From positions 1-64,000 of the forward strand of contig NZ_LDWR01000067.1 of the NCBI RefSeq assembly GCF_001039005.1: a stretch of DNA of 64,000 nucleotides. Direction: 5' to 3'. Below the pieces are notes generated by a model. It saw nothing but the letters and a program-made list of their open reading frames with translations, was not told the DNA's origin and ran no database searches. Shown here one piece after another: positions 1 through 9,570 of the stretch. The position numbers were made by a program, and so were the translations under genes. The first letter of the stretch is position 1. Each line of letters starts with the position of its first letter. This DNA is from Burkholderia cepacia (GTDB lineage Bacteria > Pseudomonadota > Gammaproteobacteria > Burkholderiales > Burkholderiaceae).

Positions 1-195
1 CGCTTACTCCTCGTTTTCCCGCCCCCGAAAGCCCCGTCCTCACGCGTGTCTGGCCCATCTTTCTCACGTATCACCTTCACAAGTTGCACTAGCTCATTCA
101 TTTATAACGGTTTTTGGTATGAGGGGTCGCATGAGCATGTGCGCGTAAGTCCTTGTTCTAACTAACAAAATTCGTCAAAAAAGCGGGCCGCTCCC
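1..195. other. Intergenic region upstream of the dcw promoter
   Basis: No coding frame that I can support. The stretch is clearly more AT-rich than the flanking genes, with an AT-rich patch around 97-120 and another around 160-185. A TATAAC at 103-108 resembles a -10 hexamer, but no -35 sits at a normal distance. It is probably upstream regulatory DNA for the mraZ promoter; the gene to the left lies outside the window. Confidence 0.5.
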
Positions 196-224
196 TTGAC
201 CGTGCCACACCCTTCCTCTAAAGT
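196..224 (+). promoter_or_regulatory. Putative sigma-70 promoter of the dcw operon
   Basis: A -35 hexamer TTGACC (196-201) and a -10-like hexamer TAAAGT (219-224) are separated by exactly 17 bases. Transcription would start near 231, about 100 bases before the mraZ GTG. The promoter overlaps the start of a direct-repeat array that looks like the MraZ operator. The call is by pattern only. Confidence 0.6.
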
Positions 225-260
225 GGGAGACAGTGTGAGAAAGTGTATTTTTGTGTGATT
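221..260 (+). promoter_or_regulatory. Putative MraZ operator: four direct repeats at 10-base spacing
   Basis: Four consecutive 10-base units (221-230, 231-240, 241-250, 251-260) each carry GTG at positions 3-5: AAGTGGGAGA, CAGTGTGAGA, AAGTGTATTT and TTGTGTGATT. MraZ in other bacteria binds direct repeats of about five bases (TGGGN) spaced by five, upstream of its own gene. The same 10-base register and the overlap with the -10 of the mraZ promoter suggest autorepression of the whole operon. Confidence 0.65.
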
Positions 261-330
261 TAGCAGGCTGTTCCGGCTAAATTCTCAGCATTGAGCGGGT
301 GCTTCGGTGCCCTGAACGGGAGAGCGGAAA

Positions 331-759
331 GTGTTCCAAGGGGCGTCGGCGCTGACGCTCGATGCGAAAGGGCGGATGTCGGTGCCGGCTCGCTATCGCG
401 AAGCGCTGCAAGGACAGGCAGAAGGACGGGTGACTGTGACCAAGCACCCGGACGGCTGCCTGTTGCTGTTTCCGCGCCCCGAATGGGAAGTGTTCCGCGC
501 CAAGATCGCCGCGTTGCCGATGGACGCGCACTGGTGGCGGCGGATTTTTCTCGGCAATGCGATGGACGTCGATCTCGACAGCGCGGGCCGGATTCTTGTA
601 TCGCCCGAGCTGCGTATGGCGGCCGGACTGGAAAAGGAAGTCATGTTGTTGGGAATGGGTAGTCACTTCGAGCTGTGGGATTCGCAGACCTACAACGCGA
701 AGGAGCAGGCAGCGATGGCGCAGGGCATGCCCGACGCGCTGAAGAATTTCACGTTCTGA
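331..759 (+). CDS. mraZ: Transcriptional regulator MraZ
   Basis: First gene of the dcw operon, 142 residues, the usual family size. MraZ is a DNA-binding regulator with two tandem SpoVT/AbrB-like domains that forms rings and represses its own operon. Both domain signatures are visible: LDAKGRMSVPARYR near residues 9-22 and DSAGRILVSPELR near residues 78-90. The start is GTG, preceded by a purine-rich GGGAGA about 9 bases upstream; no in-frame ATG gives the conserved N-terminus MFQGASALTLD. The repeat array at 221-260 is its likely binding site. Confidence 0.95.
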   Translation: MFQGASALTLDAKGRMSVPARYREALQGQAEGRVTVTKHPDGCLLLFPRPEWEVFRAKIAALPMDAHWWRRIFLGNAMDVDLDSAGRILVSPELRMAAGLEKEVMLLGMGSHFELWDSQTYNAKEQAAMAQGMPDALKNFTF

Positions 760-782
760 TTGCGGTGACGGAGACGCCCGCG

Positions 783-1724
783 ATGGGAAACGAATTGCAG
801 CATCGGACAGTGCTGTTGGACGAGGCGGTCGAGTCGCTCGTGACGCGCCCGGACGGCATTTATGTCGACGGCACGTTCGGGCGCGGCGGCCATAGCCGTG
901 CGGTGCTTGCGCGGCTGGCGGCGGACGGGCGGCTGATCGCGTTCGACAAGGATCCGAGAGCGATCGAGACGGCGCAGGGCATCGAGGATGCGCGCTTCTC
1001 GATCGTGCATGACAGCTTTGCATCGATGCGCGACGCGCTTGCGGCGCGCGGCGTCGAGAAGGTGTCGGGTGTGTTGCTTGACCTGGGCGTGTCCTCGCCG
1101 CAGGTGGACGATCCGGCGCGCGGCTTCAGCTTCCGCGCCGATGGTCCGCTGGACATGCGAATGGATCCGACGCGCGGCGAGTCGGCGGCCGAATGGCTCG
1201 CGCGGGTTTCGGTGCAGGAATTGACGGAGGTGATACGAGATTATGGGGAAGAACGGTTTGCTTTTCAGATTGCAAAGGCGCTTGTTGCTCGCCGGGCAGA
1301 GTCCGACCGTCTTGGGCCTCTCGACACCACGGGCGAGCTTGCCCAAATCGTGGGTCACGTCGTCAAAACCCGTGAGAAGGGCAAGGATCCGGCAACCCGC
1401 ACCTTTCAGGCTATACGGATTCACGTCAATCAAGAGCTTGCGGACCTGCAAGTCGTACTAGACGCGGCACTGTCGTTGCTGGAGCAAGGGGGGCGGCTGG
1501 TGGTCATCAGCTTTCATTCACTCGAGGACCGGATCGTCAAGCGATTCATGCAGGCGCACGCGAGTGCGCCTGCGGTCGATCGTCGCCTGCCGATCCGTGC
1601 CGTCGACCTCCCGAGTCCGCCGCTCAAGATCATCAGCCGCCAGTTTCCGAGTGAAGCGGAAGTCGCCGCGAATCCGCGCGCCCGGTCCGCCGTGATGCGC
1701 ATTGCGGAGCGCGTCACGCCATGA
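783..1724 (+). CDS. rsmH: 16S rRNA (cytosine1402-N4)-methyltransferase
   Basis: RsmH (MraW) methylates N4 of C1402 in the ribosomal P site using S-adenosylmethionine. The 313-residue product starts MGNELQHRTVLLDEAV, and the SAM-binding segment DGTFGRGGHS lies near residue 28. The family motif DLGVSSPQVDDPARGFSF and the C-terminal VISFHSLEDRIVKRF are intact. I chose the ATG at 783 because GGAGA lies 8 bases upstream and the homologous N-terminus begins there; the frame is open further upstream inside mraZ. Its stop overlaps the ftsL start (ATGA). Confidence 0.96.
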   Translation: MGNELQHRTVLLDEAVESLVTRPDGIYVDGTFGRGGHSRAVLARLAADGRLIAFDKDPRAIETAQGIEDARFSIVHDSFASMRDALAARGVEKVSGVLLDLGVSSPQVDDPARGFSFRADGPLDMRMDPTRGESAAEWLARVSVQELTEVIRDYGEERFAFQIAKALVARRAESDRLGPLDTTGELAQIVGHVVKTREKGKDPATRTFQAIRIHVNQELADLQVVLDAALSLLEQGGRLVVISFHSLEDRIVKRFMQAHASAPAVDRRLPIRAVDLPSPPLKIISRQFPSEAEVAANPRARSAVMRIAERVTP

Positions 1725-2062
1725 GCCGCTTCAACATCTTCCTGCTGATCATCGTGATGGGTTGCGCGCTGTCGGTCGTCAACTCGACGAACCAGCAGCG
1801 CCAGATCTTCATCCAGTTGCAGCGCGCGCAGTCGCAGGAGCATCAGCTCCAGCAGGACTACGCGCAGCTTCAATATCAGCAGAGCGCGCTGTCCAAGACG
1901 TCGCGCATCGAGCAGCTCGCGAACGATTCGCTGAAGATGCAGGCGATCACGACCGGCCGCACGCAATACCTGACGCTGGCGCCGGGCGCCGCGAAGGCGA
2001 TCGACGCGCCGATCCCGGCTTCGGCCGATACGACCGGCAAGGGCAAGGGAGGCGCGCAATGA
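1721..2062 (+). CDS. ftsL: Cell division protein FtsL
   Basis: A small bitopic divisome protein of 113 residues. It has a short cytoplasmic start, one membrane helix (about residues 3-22) and then a glutamine-rich heptad region (QQRQIFIQLQRAQSQEHQLQ) typical of the periplasmic coiled coil. FtsL forms the FtsQLB scaffold with FtsB and FtsQ and helps activate FtsWI. It overlaps rsmH by 4 bases and the next gene, ftsI, also by 4, implying translational coupling. FtsL sequences are poorly conserved, so the name rests largely on position and topology. Confidence 0.92.
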   Translation: MSRFNIFLLIIVMGCALSVVNSTNQQRQIFIQLQRAQSQEHQLQQDYAQLQYQQSALSKTSRIEQLANDSLKMQAITTGRTQYLTLAPGAAKAIDAPIPASADTTGKGKGGAQ

Positions 2063-3906
2063 AGCCGTCCCCGAAGCGCCAGAACGTGAAATTCTCGTCG
2101 AGCCCCGTGCTGGGCGTGCATTTGCCGATGTGGCGCTCGAAGTTCGTCGTGTTCATGCTGTTCATGGCGTTCGTCGCGCTGGCCGCGCGGGCGTTCTGGA
2201 TCCAGGGGCCCGGCAACGCGTTCTACCAGAAGCAGGGCGAGAGCCGCTACCAGCGCACGATCGAGCTGCCCGCGACGCGCGGCAAGATCCTCGACCGTAA
2301 CGGGCTCGTGCTCGCGACGAGCCTGCCCGTGCGTGCGATCTGGGCGATTCCCGACGCCGTGCCGGACGATCTCGACGCCGACAAGGTCAACCAGCTCGGC
2401 AAGCTCCTCGGCATGACGCCGAAGGAACTGCGCGTGAAGCTGTCGGAAGACAAGGGTTTCGTCTACGTGAAGCGCCAGGTGCCGATCGACGTCGCGGACA
2501 AGGTCGCCGCACTCGACATTCCGGGCGTCTACCAGCGCAACGAATACAAGCGCTTCTATCCGGAAGGCGAGATCACCGCTCACCTGATCGGCTTCACGAA
2601 CGTCGAGGACGAAGGGCAGGAGGGCGTCGAGCTGGGCGACCAGAAGATGCTGTCCGGCACGTCGGGCGTGCGTCGCGTGATCAAGGACCGGATGGGGCAC
2701 ATCGTCGAGGACGTCGCCGAACAGATCCCGCCCCACAACGGAACCGACGTCGACCTGTCGATCGACAGCAAGATCCAGTACATCGCGTACGCGAACCTGA
2801 AGGCCGCCGTCGACAAGTTCAAGGCGAAGGCCGGTGCGGCGATGGTCGTCGACGTGCGTACCGGCGAAGTGCTCGCGCTCGTCAACTACCCGACGTACAA
2901 CCCGAACGACCGCTCGCGCATGACGGGCGAGCAGTTGCGCAACCGGATCATGACCGACGTGTTCGAACCGGGTTCGATCATGAAGCCGTTCACGGTGTCG
3001 CTCGCGCTCGATCTGCATCGCGTGACGCCGAACACGCTCGTCGAGACGGGCAACGGGCATTTCGTGCTCGACGGCGCGCCGATCACCGACGACGCGGGCT
3101 TCGGCACGCTGACGGTCGGAGGCGTGATCCAGAAATCGAGCAACATCGGCGCGACGAAGATCGCGATGACGATGCGGCCCGAGGAAATGTGGAATATGTA
3201 TACGAGCATCGGCCTCGGCCAGGCGCCGAAGGTCGGCTTCCCGGGCGCGGTGGCCGGCCGCCTGCGGCCGTGGAAGAGCTGGCGCCGCATCGAGCAGGCG
3301 ACGATGTCGTACGGCTATGGCCTGTCGGTGTCGCTGTTCCAGCTCGCCCGTGCGTACACGGCGATCGCGCATGACGGCGAGTTGATGCCCGTGACCATTT
3401 TCAAGACCGACCCCAATCAGCAGGTGACGGGCACGCAGGTGTTCAACCCGACCACCGCGCGCGAAGTGCGCGCGATGCTCGAGACGGTGGTCTCGCCGGG
3501 CGGTACGTCGCCGGACGCGGCCGTGCCGGGCTATCGCGTCGGCGGCAAGAGCGGTACCGCGTACAAGCATGAAGGCCATGGCTACACGCGCAAGTACCGC
3601 GCATCGTTCGTCGGAATGGCGCCGATGCCGAATCCGCGCGTCGTCATCGCCGTGTCGGTCGACGAGCCGACCGCCGGCAGCCACTTCGGTGGCGCGGTGT
3701 CGGGCCCCGTATTCTCGGCGATCGCCGGCGATACGATGCGTGCGCTGAACGTGCCGCCGAACATGCCGATCAAGCAGCTTGTCGTGTCTGACGATGCGCC
3801 GGCAGCACCCGCCGCATCGGGGCCGCAAAAGCTGGCCGCAGGTGGCGGTGCGAAGCATATGATCGTGTCCAGCACGACGCGTAATTCACCAGGAGTTGTT
3901 CGATGA
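2059..3906 (+). CDS. ftsI: Peptidoglycan D,D-transpeptidase FtsI (PBP3)
   Basis: Septal class B penicillin-binding protein, 615 residues. It has a cytoplasmic tail, one membrane anchor (about residues 28-48), a dimerisation domain and a transpeptidase domain. The active-site motifs are all present: SxxK as S306-I-M-K, SxN as S360-S-N, and KSGT at 497-500. FtsI crosslinks septal glycan with the SEDS polymerase FtsW, encoded downstream. The ATG at 2059 overlaps the ftsL stop; an open frame extends upstream through ftsL but is not homologous. It is the target of aztreonam and similar beta-lactams. Confidence 0.96.
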   Translation: MKPSPKRQNVKFSSSPVLGVHLPMWRSKFVVFMLFMAFVALAARAFWIQGPGNAFYQKQGESRYQRTIELPATRGKILDRNGLVLATSLPVRAIWAIPDAVPDDLDADKVNQLGKLLGMTPKELRVKLSEDKGFVYVKRQVPIDVADKVAALDIPGVYQRNEYKRFYPEGEITAHLIGFTNVEDEGQEGVELGDQKMLSGTSGVRRVIKDRMGHIVEDVAEQIPPHNGTDVDLSIDSKIQYIAYANLKAAVDKFKAKAGAAMVVDVRTGEVLALVNYPTYNPNDRSRMTGEQLRNRIMTDVFEPGSIMKPFTVSLALDLHRVTPNTLVETGNGHFVLDGAPITDDAGFGTLTVGGVIQKSSNIGATKIAMTMRPEEMWNMYTSIGLGQAPKVGFPGAVAGRLRPWKSWRRIEQATMSYGYGLSVSLFQLARAYTAIAHDGELMPVTIFKTDPNQQVTGTQVFNPTTAREVRAMLETVVSPGGTSPDAAVPGYRVGGKSGTAYKHEGHGYTRKYRASFVGMAPMPNPRVVIAVSVDEPTAGSHFGGAVSGPVFSAIAGDTMRALNVPPNMPIKQLVVSDDAPAAPAASGPQKLAAGGGAKHMIVSSTTRNSPGVVR

Positions 3907-5441
3907 GCGCCGCCCGCAGTTCCCATCCGGCGCATCAGCAGATCGCAGCCGCGCTTGCGTGGCTGCGTCAGCATGTGACCCCCGCAGCGCAACTGCATGC
4001 CGACACGCGCAGCCTCAAGGCCGGCGACGTGTTTCTTGCGTATGCGGTCGACGGGGCGGATAACCGCGCGTTCATCGCCGACGCCGTCGCACGCGGTGCG
4101 GTTGCCGTGCTGTATCAACCGGAAGGGCTGGCCGCCGCGCCGGCCGTGCCCGTCGCGCTCGCGGTGCCGGCGCTCGACCAGCTCGCCGGCGAGATCGCCA
4201 GCGGCTGGTACGGCGATCCGAGCGACAGCCTGCTCGCGGTGGGCGTAACCGGCACGAACGGCAAGACTTCGTGCACGCAATGGATCGCCACCGCGCTGAC
4301 GGCGCTGCACCAGCCGTGCGCGGTGATCGGCACGCTCGGCAGCGGGATGCCCGGCCAACTCGTGCCGACGGGCTTCACGACCCCCGACGCGCCGCAACTG
4401 CAGCGCAGTCTCGCGCAGTTGCGCGACGCGGGCGCGAAGGCCGTGGCGATGGAGGTGTCGTCGCACGCGCTGCATCAGGGGCGCGTGAACGGGACGGCAT
4501 TCGACATCGCGGTGTTTACGAACCTCACGCAGGATCACCTCGACTATCACGGCACGTTCGACGCATACGAGGCTGCGAAGGCGAAGCTGTTCGCATGGCG
4601 CGGCCTGCGCACTGCGGTCGTCAACCGCGACGACGCGGCTGGCCGGCGCCTGCTCGAGAAGCTGGCCGGTCGCGTGCGCACCATCGCGTACGGGATCGGC
4701 GACGCGCAGGCGCCCGACGCCGATCGCGAACTGGTCGCGCTCGACGTGCGCGCCACCGCGACCGGCACGGCATTCCGCCTGCGTTCGTCGTGGGGCGACG
4801 CCGACGTCGAAGTCGGCACGCTCGGCACGTTCAACGTCAGCAACCTGCTCGCGGTGCTCGGCTCGCTGCTCGCGGCCGATGTGCCGTTCGACGCGGCGAT
4901 CGCCGAGATCGCGCGGCTCGAGTCGGTCAACGGCCGGATGCAGCGGCTCGGCGGCCGGCTGCAGAACGACGAACCGCTCGTCGTGATCGATTACGCGCAC
5001 ACGCCCGACGCGCTCGAAAAGACGCTCGACGCGCTGCGTCCGATCACCGCGGCGCGCGGCGGCCGGCTCGTCTGCATGTTCGGCTGCGGCGGCGATCGCG
5101 ATGCGACGAAGCGGCCGCTGATGGGCGCGATCGCGGAACGGCTTGCCGACGAAACCGTCGTCACGAGCGACAACCCGCGCAGCGAAGATCCGCAGCGCAT
5201 CATCGACCAGATCGTCGCGGGCATGACCGCGCCCGATCACGCACGCCGGATCGAGGATCGCGCGAGCGCGATCCTGCAGGCCGTGCGCGGCGCCGCACGC
5301 GAGGATGTCGTCGTGCTGGCCGGCAAGGGCCACGAGGCAACGCAGGAAATCATGGGCAAGAAGCGCACGTTCTCCGACCAGGATCACGCACGGCTCGCGC
5401 TTGCGGCGCGTGCGACGCATGGCAAGGGAGGCGGCGAATGA
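3903..5441 (+). CDS. murE: UDP-MurNAc-L-Ala-D-Glu:meso-DAP ligase
   Basis: Cytoplasmic Mur ligase adding the third stem amino acid; 512 residues. The ATP-binding loop GTNGKT is at residues 117-122. The DNPR motif (D423-N-P-R426), which marks meso-diaminopimelate rather than lysine specificity, is present. The order of N-terminal UDP-binding, central ATPase and C-terminal substrate domains is as expected. It overlaps ftsI upstream and murF downstream by 4 bases each. Confidence 0.96.
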   Translation: MSAARSSHPAHQQIAAALAWLRQHVTPAAQLHADTRSLKAGDVFLAYAVDGADNRAFIADAVARGAVAVLYQPEGLAAAPAVPVALAVPALDQLAGEIASGWYGDPSDSLLAVGVTGTNGKTSCTQWIATALTALHQPCAVIGTLGSGMPGQLVPTGFTTPDAPQLQRSLAQLRDAGAKAVAMEVSSHALHQGRVNGTAFDIAVFTNLTQDHLDYHGTFDAYEAAKAKLFAWRGLRTAVVNRDDAAGRRLLEKLAGRVRTIAYGIGDAQAPDADRELVALDVRATATGTAFRLRSSWGDADVEVGTLGTFNVSNLLAVLGSLLAADVPFDAAIAEIARLESVNGRMQRLGGRLQNDEPLVVIDYAHTPDALEKTLDALRPITAARGGRLVCMFGCGGDRDATKRPLMGAIAERLADETVVTSDNPRSEDPQRIIDQIVAGMTAPDHARRIEDRASAILQAVRGAAREDVVVLAGKGHEATQEIMGKKRTFSDQDHARLALAARATHGKGGGE

Positions 5442-6844
5442 CGATGCTCAGTCTCGGCGAAGCCGCTCGCCTGATTCCCGGCGCAACCGTCCACGGCGAT
5501 ACGGGCGTCACGTTCGACCGCGTGTCGACGGACAGCCGCACGGTCGGCCCGGGCGACCTGTTCGTCGCACTGAAAGGCGAGCGCTTCGATGCGCACGACT
5601 TCCTCGGCGATGTCGCCGCGCGCGGCGCTGCCGCGGCGCTCGTCGCGCACCTGCCGGAGGGCGTCGCGATGTCGGCGATCGAGGGCGGCGAAACGCGTGC
5701 CGCGCTCGGCGCGCTCGCGCACGGCTGGCGCAAACGATTCCCGCTGCCGCTCGTCGCGGTGACGGGCAGTAACGGCAAGACGACCGTCAAGGAAATGATC
5801 GCGTCGATCTTCGCGGCGGCGGTCGGCGCCGACGCGCGGCTCGCGACGGCCGGCAACCTGAACAACGACGTCGGCCTGCCGCTGACGCTGCTGCGCCTGT
5901 CGGCTGCGCATCGTCTCGCGGTGATCGAACTCGGCATGAATCACCCGGGCGAGACTGAAACACTCGCGCGTCTCACGGCGCCGACGGTCGCGCTCGTCAA
6001 CAACGCGCAGCGCGAGCACCAGGAATTCATGGCGACGGTCGAAGCGGTCGCACTCGAACACGCGGCCGTGATCCACGCGCTGCCGCCCGATGGCGTCGCG
6101 GTGTTCCCGGCCGATGATGCGTACGCGGGCATCTGGCGCGTCGCGGCGACCGGCAACCGGATCCTCGATTTCGCGCTGCACGATGCCGAACGGCAGAACG
6201 ACGCGCAAGTCACGGGCCGCCTTCACGGCGGTGAGCTCGCGATCGACACGCCGGCCGGTACCGTCACGGTGCGGCTGCGTGCGCTCGGCGAGCATAACGC
6301 GCGCAACGCGCTGGCCGCGACGGCCGCGGCGCTGGGCGCCGGCGTTGCGCTGTCGGCGATCAGGCAGGGCCTCGAATCGTTCGAGCCGGTCAAGGGCCGG
6401 CTGCAGGTGAAGCAGGCGAGCGCCGGCAGTCTTGCGGGCGCGACGGTCGTCGACGACACGTACAACGCGAATCCCGATTCGATGCGTGCCGCGATCGACG
6501 TGCTCGCCGCGCAACCGGCGCCGCGCGTGCTGGTGATCGGCGACATGGGCGAGGTCGGCGACGAAGGGCCGGCGTTCCATCGCGAGATCGGCGCGTATGC
6601 GCGCGAGCGCGGGATCGACGCGCTGTTCGCGCTCGGCGACGCATCGCGCGATGCGTGCACGGCATACGGCGACGCGGCCCGCCATTTCGGCGAAGTCGAT
6701 TCGCTCGTGGCGGCGCTGCTCGCGGCGGGTTACGGCGCGCAGGCGACGGTGCTCGTGAAGGGTTCGCGGTACATGAAGATGGAGCGCGTGGTCGACGCGC
6801 TGACGAACCAACCCGCGGCGGGCACGGCGCCCGCTGCACACTGA
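5438..6844 (+). CDS. murF: UDP-MurNAc-tripeptide:D-Ala-D-Ala ligase
   Basis: MurF completes the cytoplasmic pentapeptide precursor. The 468-residue product starts MTMLSLGEAARLIPGATVHGD; the ATP loop GSNGKT is at residues 110-115, followed by ELGMNHPGE and the late DDTYNANPDS motif. The ATG at 5438 overlaps the murE stop. The same frame is open far upstream inside murE, but that part is antisense-like low-complexity arginine/alanine sequence with no homology. The D-Ala-D-Ala substrate comes from Ddl, encoded downstream. Confidence 0.95.
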   Translation: MTMLSLGEAARLIPGATVHGDTGVTFDRVSTDSRTVGPGDLFVALKGERFDAHDFLGDVAARGAAAALVAHLPEGVAMSAIEGGETRAALGALAHGWRKRFPLPLVAVTGSNGKTTVKEMIASIFAAAVGADARLATAGNLNNDVGLPLTLLRLSAAHRLAVIELGMNHPGETETLARLTAPTVALVNNAQREHQEFMATVEAVALEHAAVIHALPPDGVAVFPADDAYAGIWRVAATGNRILDFALHDAERQNDAQVTGRLHGGELAIDTPAGTVTVRLRALGEHNARNALAATAAALGAGVALSAIRQGLESFEPVKGRLQVKQASAGSLAGATVVDDTYNANPDSMRAAIDVLAAQPAPRVLVIGDMGEVGDEGPAFHREIGAYARERGIDALFALGDASRDACTAYGDAARHFGEVDSLVAALLAAGYGAQATVLVKGSRYMKMERVVDALTNQPAAGTAPAAH

Positions 6845-6860
6845 GTAGAAGGAAGGAAGC

Positions 6861-8030
6861 ATGCTGCTGGCGCTGGCGCAATGGCTGCAAGGTGACGCAA
6901 GCTTTTTGCGCTTGTTCACGTACCTCACGTTCCGGGCGGTGATGGCCACCATCACCGCGCTCGGGATCGGGCTCGTGTGCGGACCGTGGGTGATCCGCAA
7001 GCTGACGCAAATGAAGGTCGGGCAGGCTGTTCGCAAGGACGGTCCGCAGACGCACCTCGTCAAGTCGGGCACGCCGACGATGGGCGGCGTGCTGATCCTG
7101 ATCGGCATCGCGGTCGCGACGCTGCTGTGGGGCGACCTGACGAACCGTTTCATCTGGATCGTGATGCTCGTCACGTTCGGTTTCGGCGTGATCGGCTGGG
7201 TCGACGACTACCGCAAGGTCGTCCACAAGGACCCGCGCGGGATGTCGTCGCGCGAGAAGTATTTCTGGCAGTCGGTGATCGGGCTGTTCGCGGCCGTCTA
7301 CCTCGCCTTCAGCGTGTCCGAGGCGAACAACGTGCGCGTGTTCGACCTGTTCATGGCGTGGGTGCGCAGCGGCCTGTCGATGGGGCTGCCGGCACGCGCC
7401 GACCTGATGCTGCCGTTCCTGAAGTCGATCAGCTACCCGCTCGGCGTATGGGGCTTCATCGTGCTGACCTACTTCGTGATCGTCGGCGCGAGCAACGCGG
7501 TGAACCTGACCGATGGCCTCGACGGCCTCGTGATCATGCCGGTGGTGCTGGTCGGCGCGTCGCTGGGTGTGTTCGCGTACGTGATGGGCAGTGCGGTGTA
7601 TTCAAAATACCTGCTGTTCCCGCACATCCCGGGCGCGGGCGAACTGCTGATCTTCTGTTCGGCGATGGGCGGGGCAGGGCTCGCGTTCCTCTGGTACAAC
7701 ACGCACCCCGCGCAGGTGTTCATGGGCGACGTCGGCGCGCTGGCGCTCGGCGGCGCGCTCGGCACGGTCGCGGTGATCGTGCGCCAGGAAATCGTGCTGT
7801 TCATCATGGGCGGCATCTTCGTCGCGGAGACGCTGTCGGTGATGCTGCAGGTTTCGTGGTTCAAGTACACGAAAAAGCGTTACGGCGAAGGGCGACGTCT
7901 GCTGAAGATGGCGCCGCTGCATCACCATTTCGAATTGTCCGGCTGGAAGGAAACGCAGGTGGTGGTGCGTTTCTGGATCATCACGCTGATGCTGTGCCTG
8001 TTCGGTCTGACCACCCTCAAGCTGCGGTAA
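6861..8030 (+). CDS. mraY: Phospho-MurNAc-pentapeptide transferase MraY
   Basis: Polytopic inner-membrane enzyme of 389 residues that transfers phospho-MurNAc-pentapeptide to undecaprenyl phosphate, making lipid I. About ten hydrophobic helices are seen. The catalytic motifs are intact: [37 protein letters not shown] and the HHHFE segment near the C-terminus. An AGGAAG ribosome binding site lies about 9 bases before the ATG. Confidence 0.96.
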
Positions 8031-8046
8031 AGGAAAGGTAACAAGG

Positions 8047-9570
8047 ATGTCTGGCGAGATGTTTGGAGATCGGCAACGGCCGATGGTGCTCGTACTGGGG
8101 CTCGGGGAATCGGGTCTCGCGATCGCGCGATGGTGCGCGAGGCACGGGTGCCGGCTGCGGATTGCCGATACCCGCGAGGCGCCGCCCAACCTTGCCGCGC
8201 TGCAGGCCGAAGGCATCGATGCGGAATTCGTCGGCGGGGCGTTCGCGCCCGCGCTGCTCGACGGCGGTGTCGAGATCGTCGGGCTGAGCCCCGGGTTGTC
8301 GCCGCTCGAGCCGGCGCTCGCGGCGCTGGTCGCGGCCGCGAACGAGCGCGGGATCGCGGTGTGGGGCGAACTGGAATTCTTCGCGCAGGCGTTGCGCGCG
8401 CTCGGCACGAGCGGCTACCAGCCGAAGGTGCTCGCGATCACGGGCACCAACGGCAAGACCACGACGACGAGCCTCACGGGCCTGCTGTGCCAGCGCGCGG
8501 GCAAGAAGGTCGCGGTCGCGGGCAACATCAGCCCCGCGATGCTGGACCGGCTCGCGGGCGCGATCGACGAAACGGCGCTGCCCGACGTGTGGGTGCTCGA
8601 ACTGTCGAGCTTCCAGCTCGAGACCGCACGCACGTTCGCGCCCGATGCGGCCGCGATCCTCAACATCACGCAGGACCACCTCGACTGGCACGGCAGCTTC
8701 GACGCATACGCGAAGGCAAAGGGCCGGATCTTCGGCGCGACGACGGCGCGCGTGCTGAACCGCGACGATGCCGCCGTAATGAAGTTCGCGCCGGCCGCGG
8801 GTGCGGCCGACGCGCCGCGCACGGTCACGTTCGGCCTGAACGAACCGGTGCAGGACGGCGACTACGGGCTGTCCCGCGACAACGGCATCGCATGGCTGGT
8901 GGAAGCCGTCGATCGCGACGCGCCGGATGAAGCGGCGACGACCCGCCGGCGCAAGCGCGACGCCGCGCATACGCCCGACATCGGGCAGAAGCGCCTGATG
9001 CCGGCCGACGCGCTGCGGATTCGCGGGCTGCACAACGCGGCAAATGCGCTGGCCGCATTCGCGCTCGCGCGTGCGATCGACCTGCCGGCCGCGCCGCTGC
9101 TGCACGCGCTGCGCGAATACCGCGGCGAAGCGCATCGCGTCGAAGTGATCGCGACGATCGACGACGTGGACTACGTCGACGACAGCAAGGGAACGAACGT
9201 CGGCGCGACGGTTGCCGCGCTCGACGGGCTCGCGCAGAAGATCGTGCTGATCGCGGGCGGTGACGGCAAGGGGCAGGATTTCGCGCCGCTGGTCGCGCCG
9301 GTCGCACGCTGGTGCCGCGCGGTGATGCTGATCGGCCGCGATGCGCCGGCGATCCGCGACACGCTCGCCGAAACGGGCGTGCCGCTCGCCGACCACGCGA
9401 CGCTTGAAGGCGCGGTGCACGCGGCGGCCGATCTGGCGGAGCCGGGCGACGCGGTGCTGCTGTCGCCCGCGTGCGCGAGCCTCGACATGTTCAGGAACTA
9501 CGCCCATCGCGCGGATGTATTCCGCGCGGCGGTCGACGAAATCGCCATCGACAAAGGAGCGACGCCATGA
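8047..9570 (+). CDS. murD: UDP-MurNAc-L-alanine:D-glutamate ligase
   Basis: MurD adds D-glutamate as the second stem residue. The ATP loop GTNGKT lies near residues 133-138, followed by LELSSFQLE and NITQDHLDWH. The protein is 507 residues, clearly longer than the roughly 440 of Escherichia coli MurD. Much of the excess is an arginine-rich insertion (DEAATTRRRKRDAAHTPD, roughly residues 295-312) just before the conserved HNAANALAA motif. Its stop overlaps the ftsW start by 4 bases. I see no frameshift, so the insertion looks like a lineage feature. Confidence 0.95.
   Translation: MSGEMFGDRQRPMVLVLGLGESGLAIARWCARHGCRLRIADTREAPPNLAALQAEGIDAEFVGGAFAPALLDGGVEIVGLSPGLSPLEPALAALVAAANERGIAVWGELEFFAQALRALGTSGYQPKVLAITGTNGKTTTTSLTGLLCQRAGKKVAVAGNISPAMLDRLAGAIDETALPDVWVLELSSFQLETARTFAPDAAAILNITQDHLDWHGSFDAYAKAKGRIFGATTARVLNRDDAAVMKFAPAAGAADAPRTVTFGLNEPVQDGDYGLSRDNGIAWLVEAVDRDAPDEAATTRRRKRDAAHTPDIGQKRLMPADALRIRGLHNAANALAAFALARAIDLPAAPLLHALREYRGEAHRVEVIATIDDVDYVDDSKGTNVGATVAALDGLAQKIVLIAGGDGKGQDFAPLVAPVARWCRAVMLIGRDAPAIRDTLAETGVPLADHATLEGAVHAAADLAEPGDAVLLSPACASLDMFRNYAHRADVFRAAVDEIAIDKGATP

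Noticed and set aside
84..108. TTGCAC (84-89) with TATAAC (103-108) as a second dcw promoter.
   Set aside because: The spacer is only 13 bases, too short for sigma-70.
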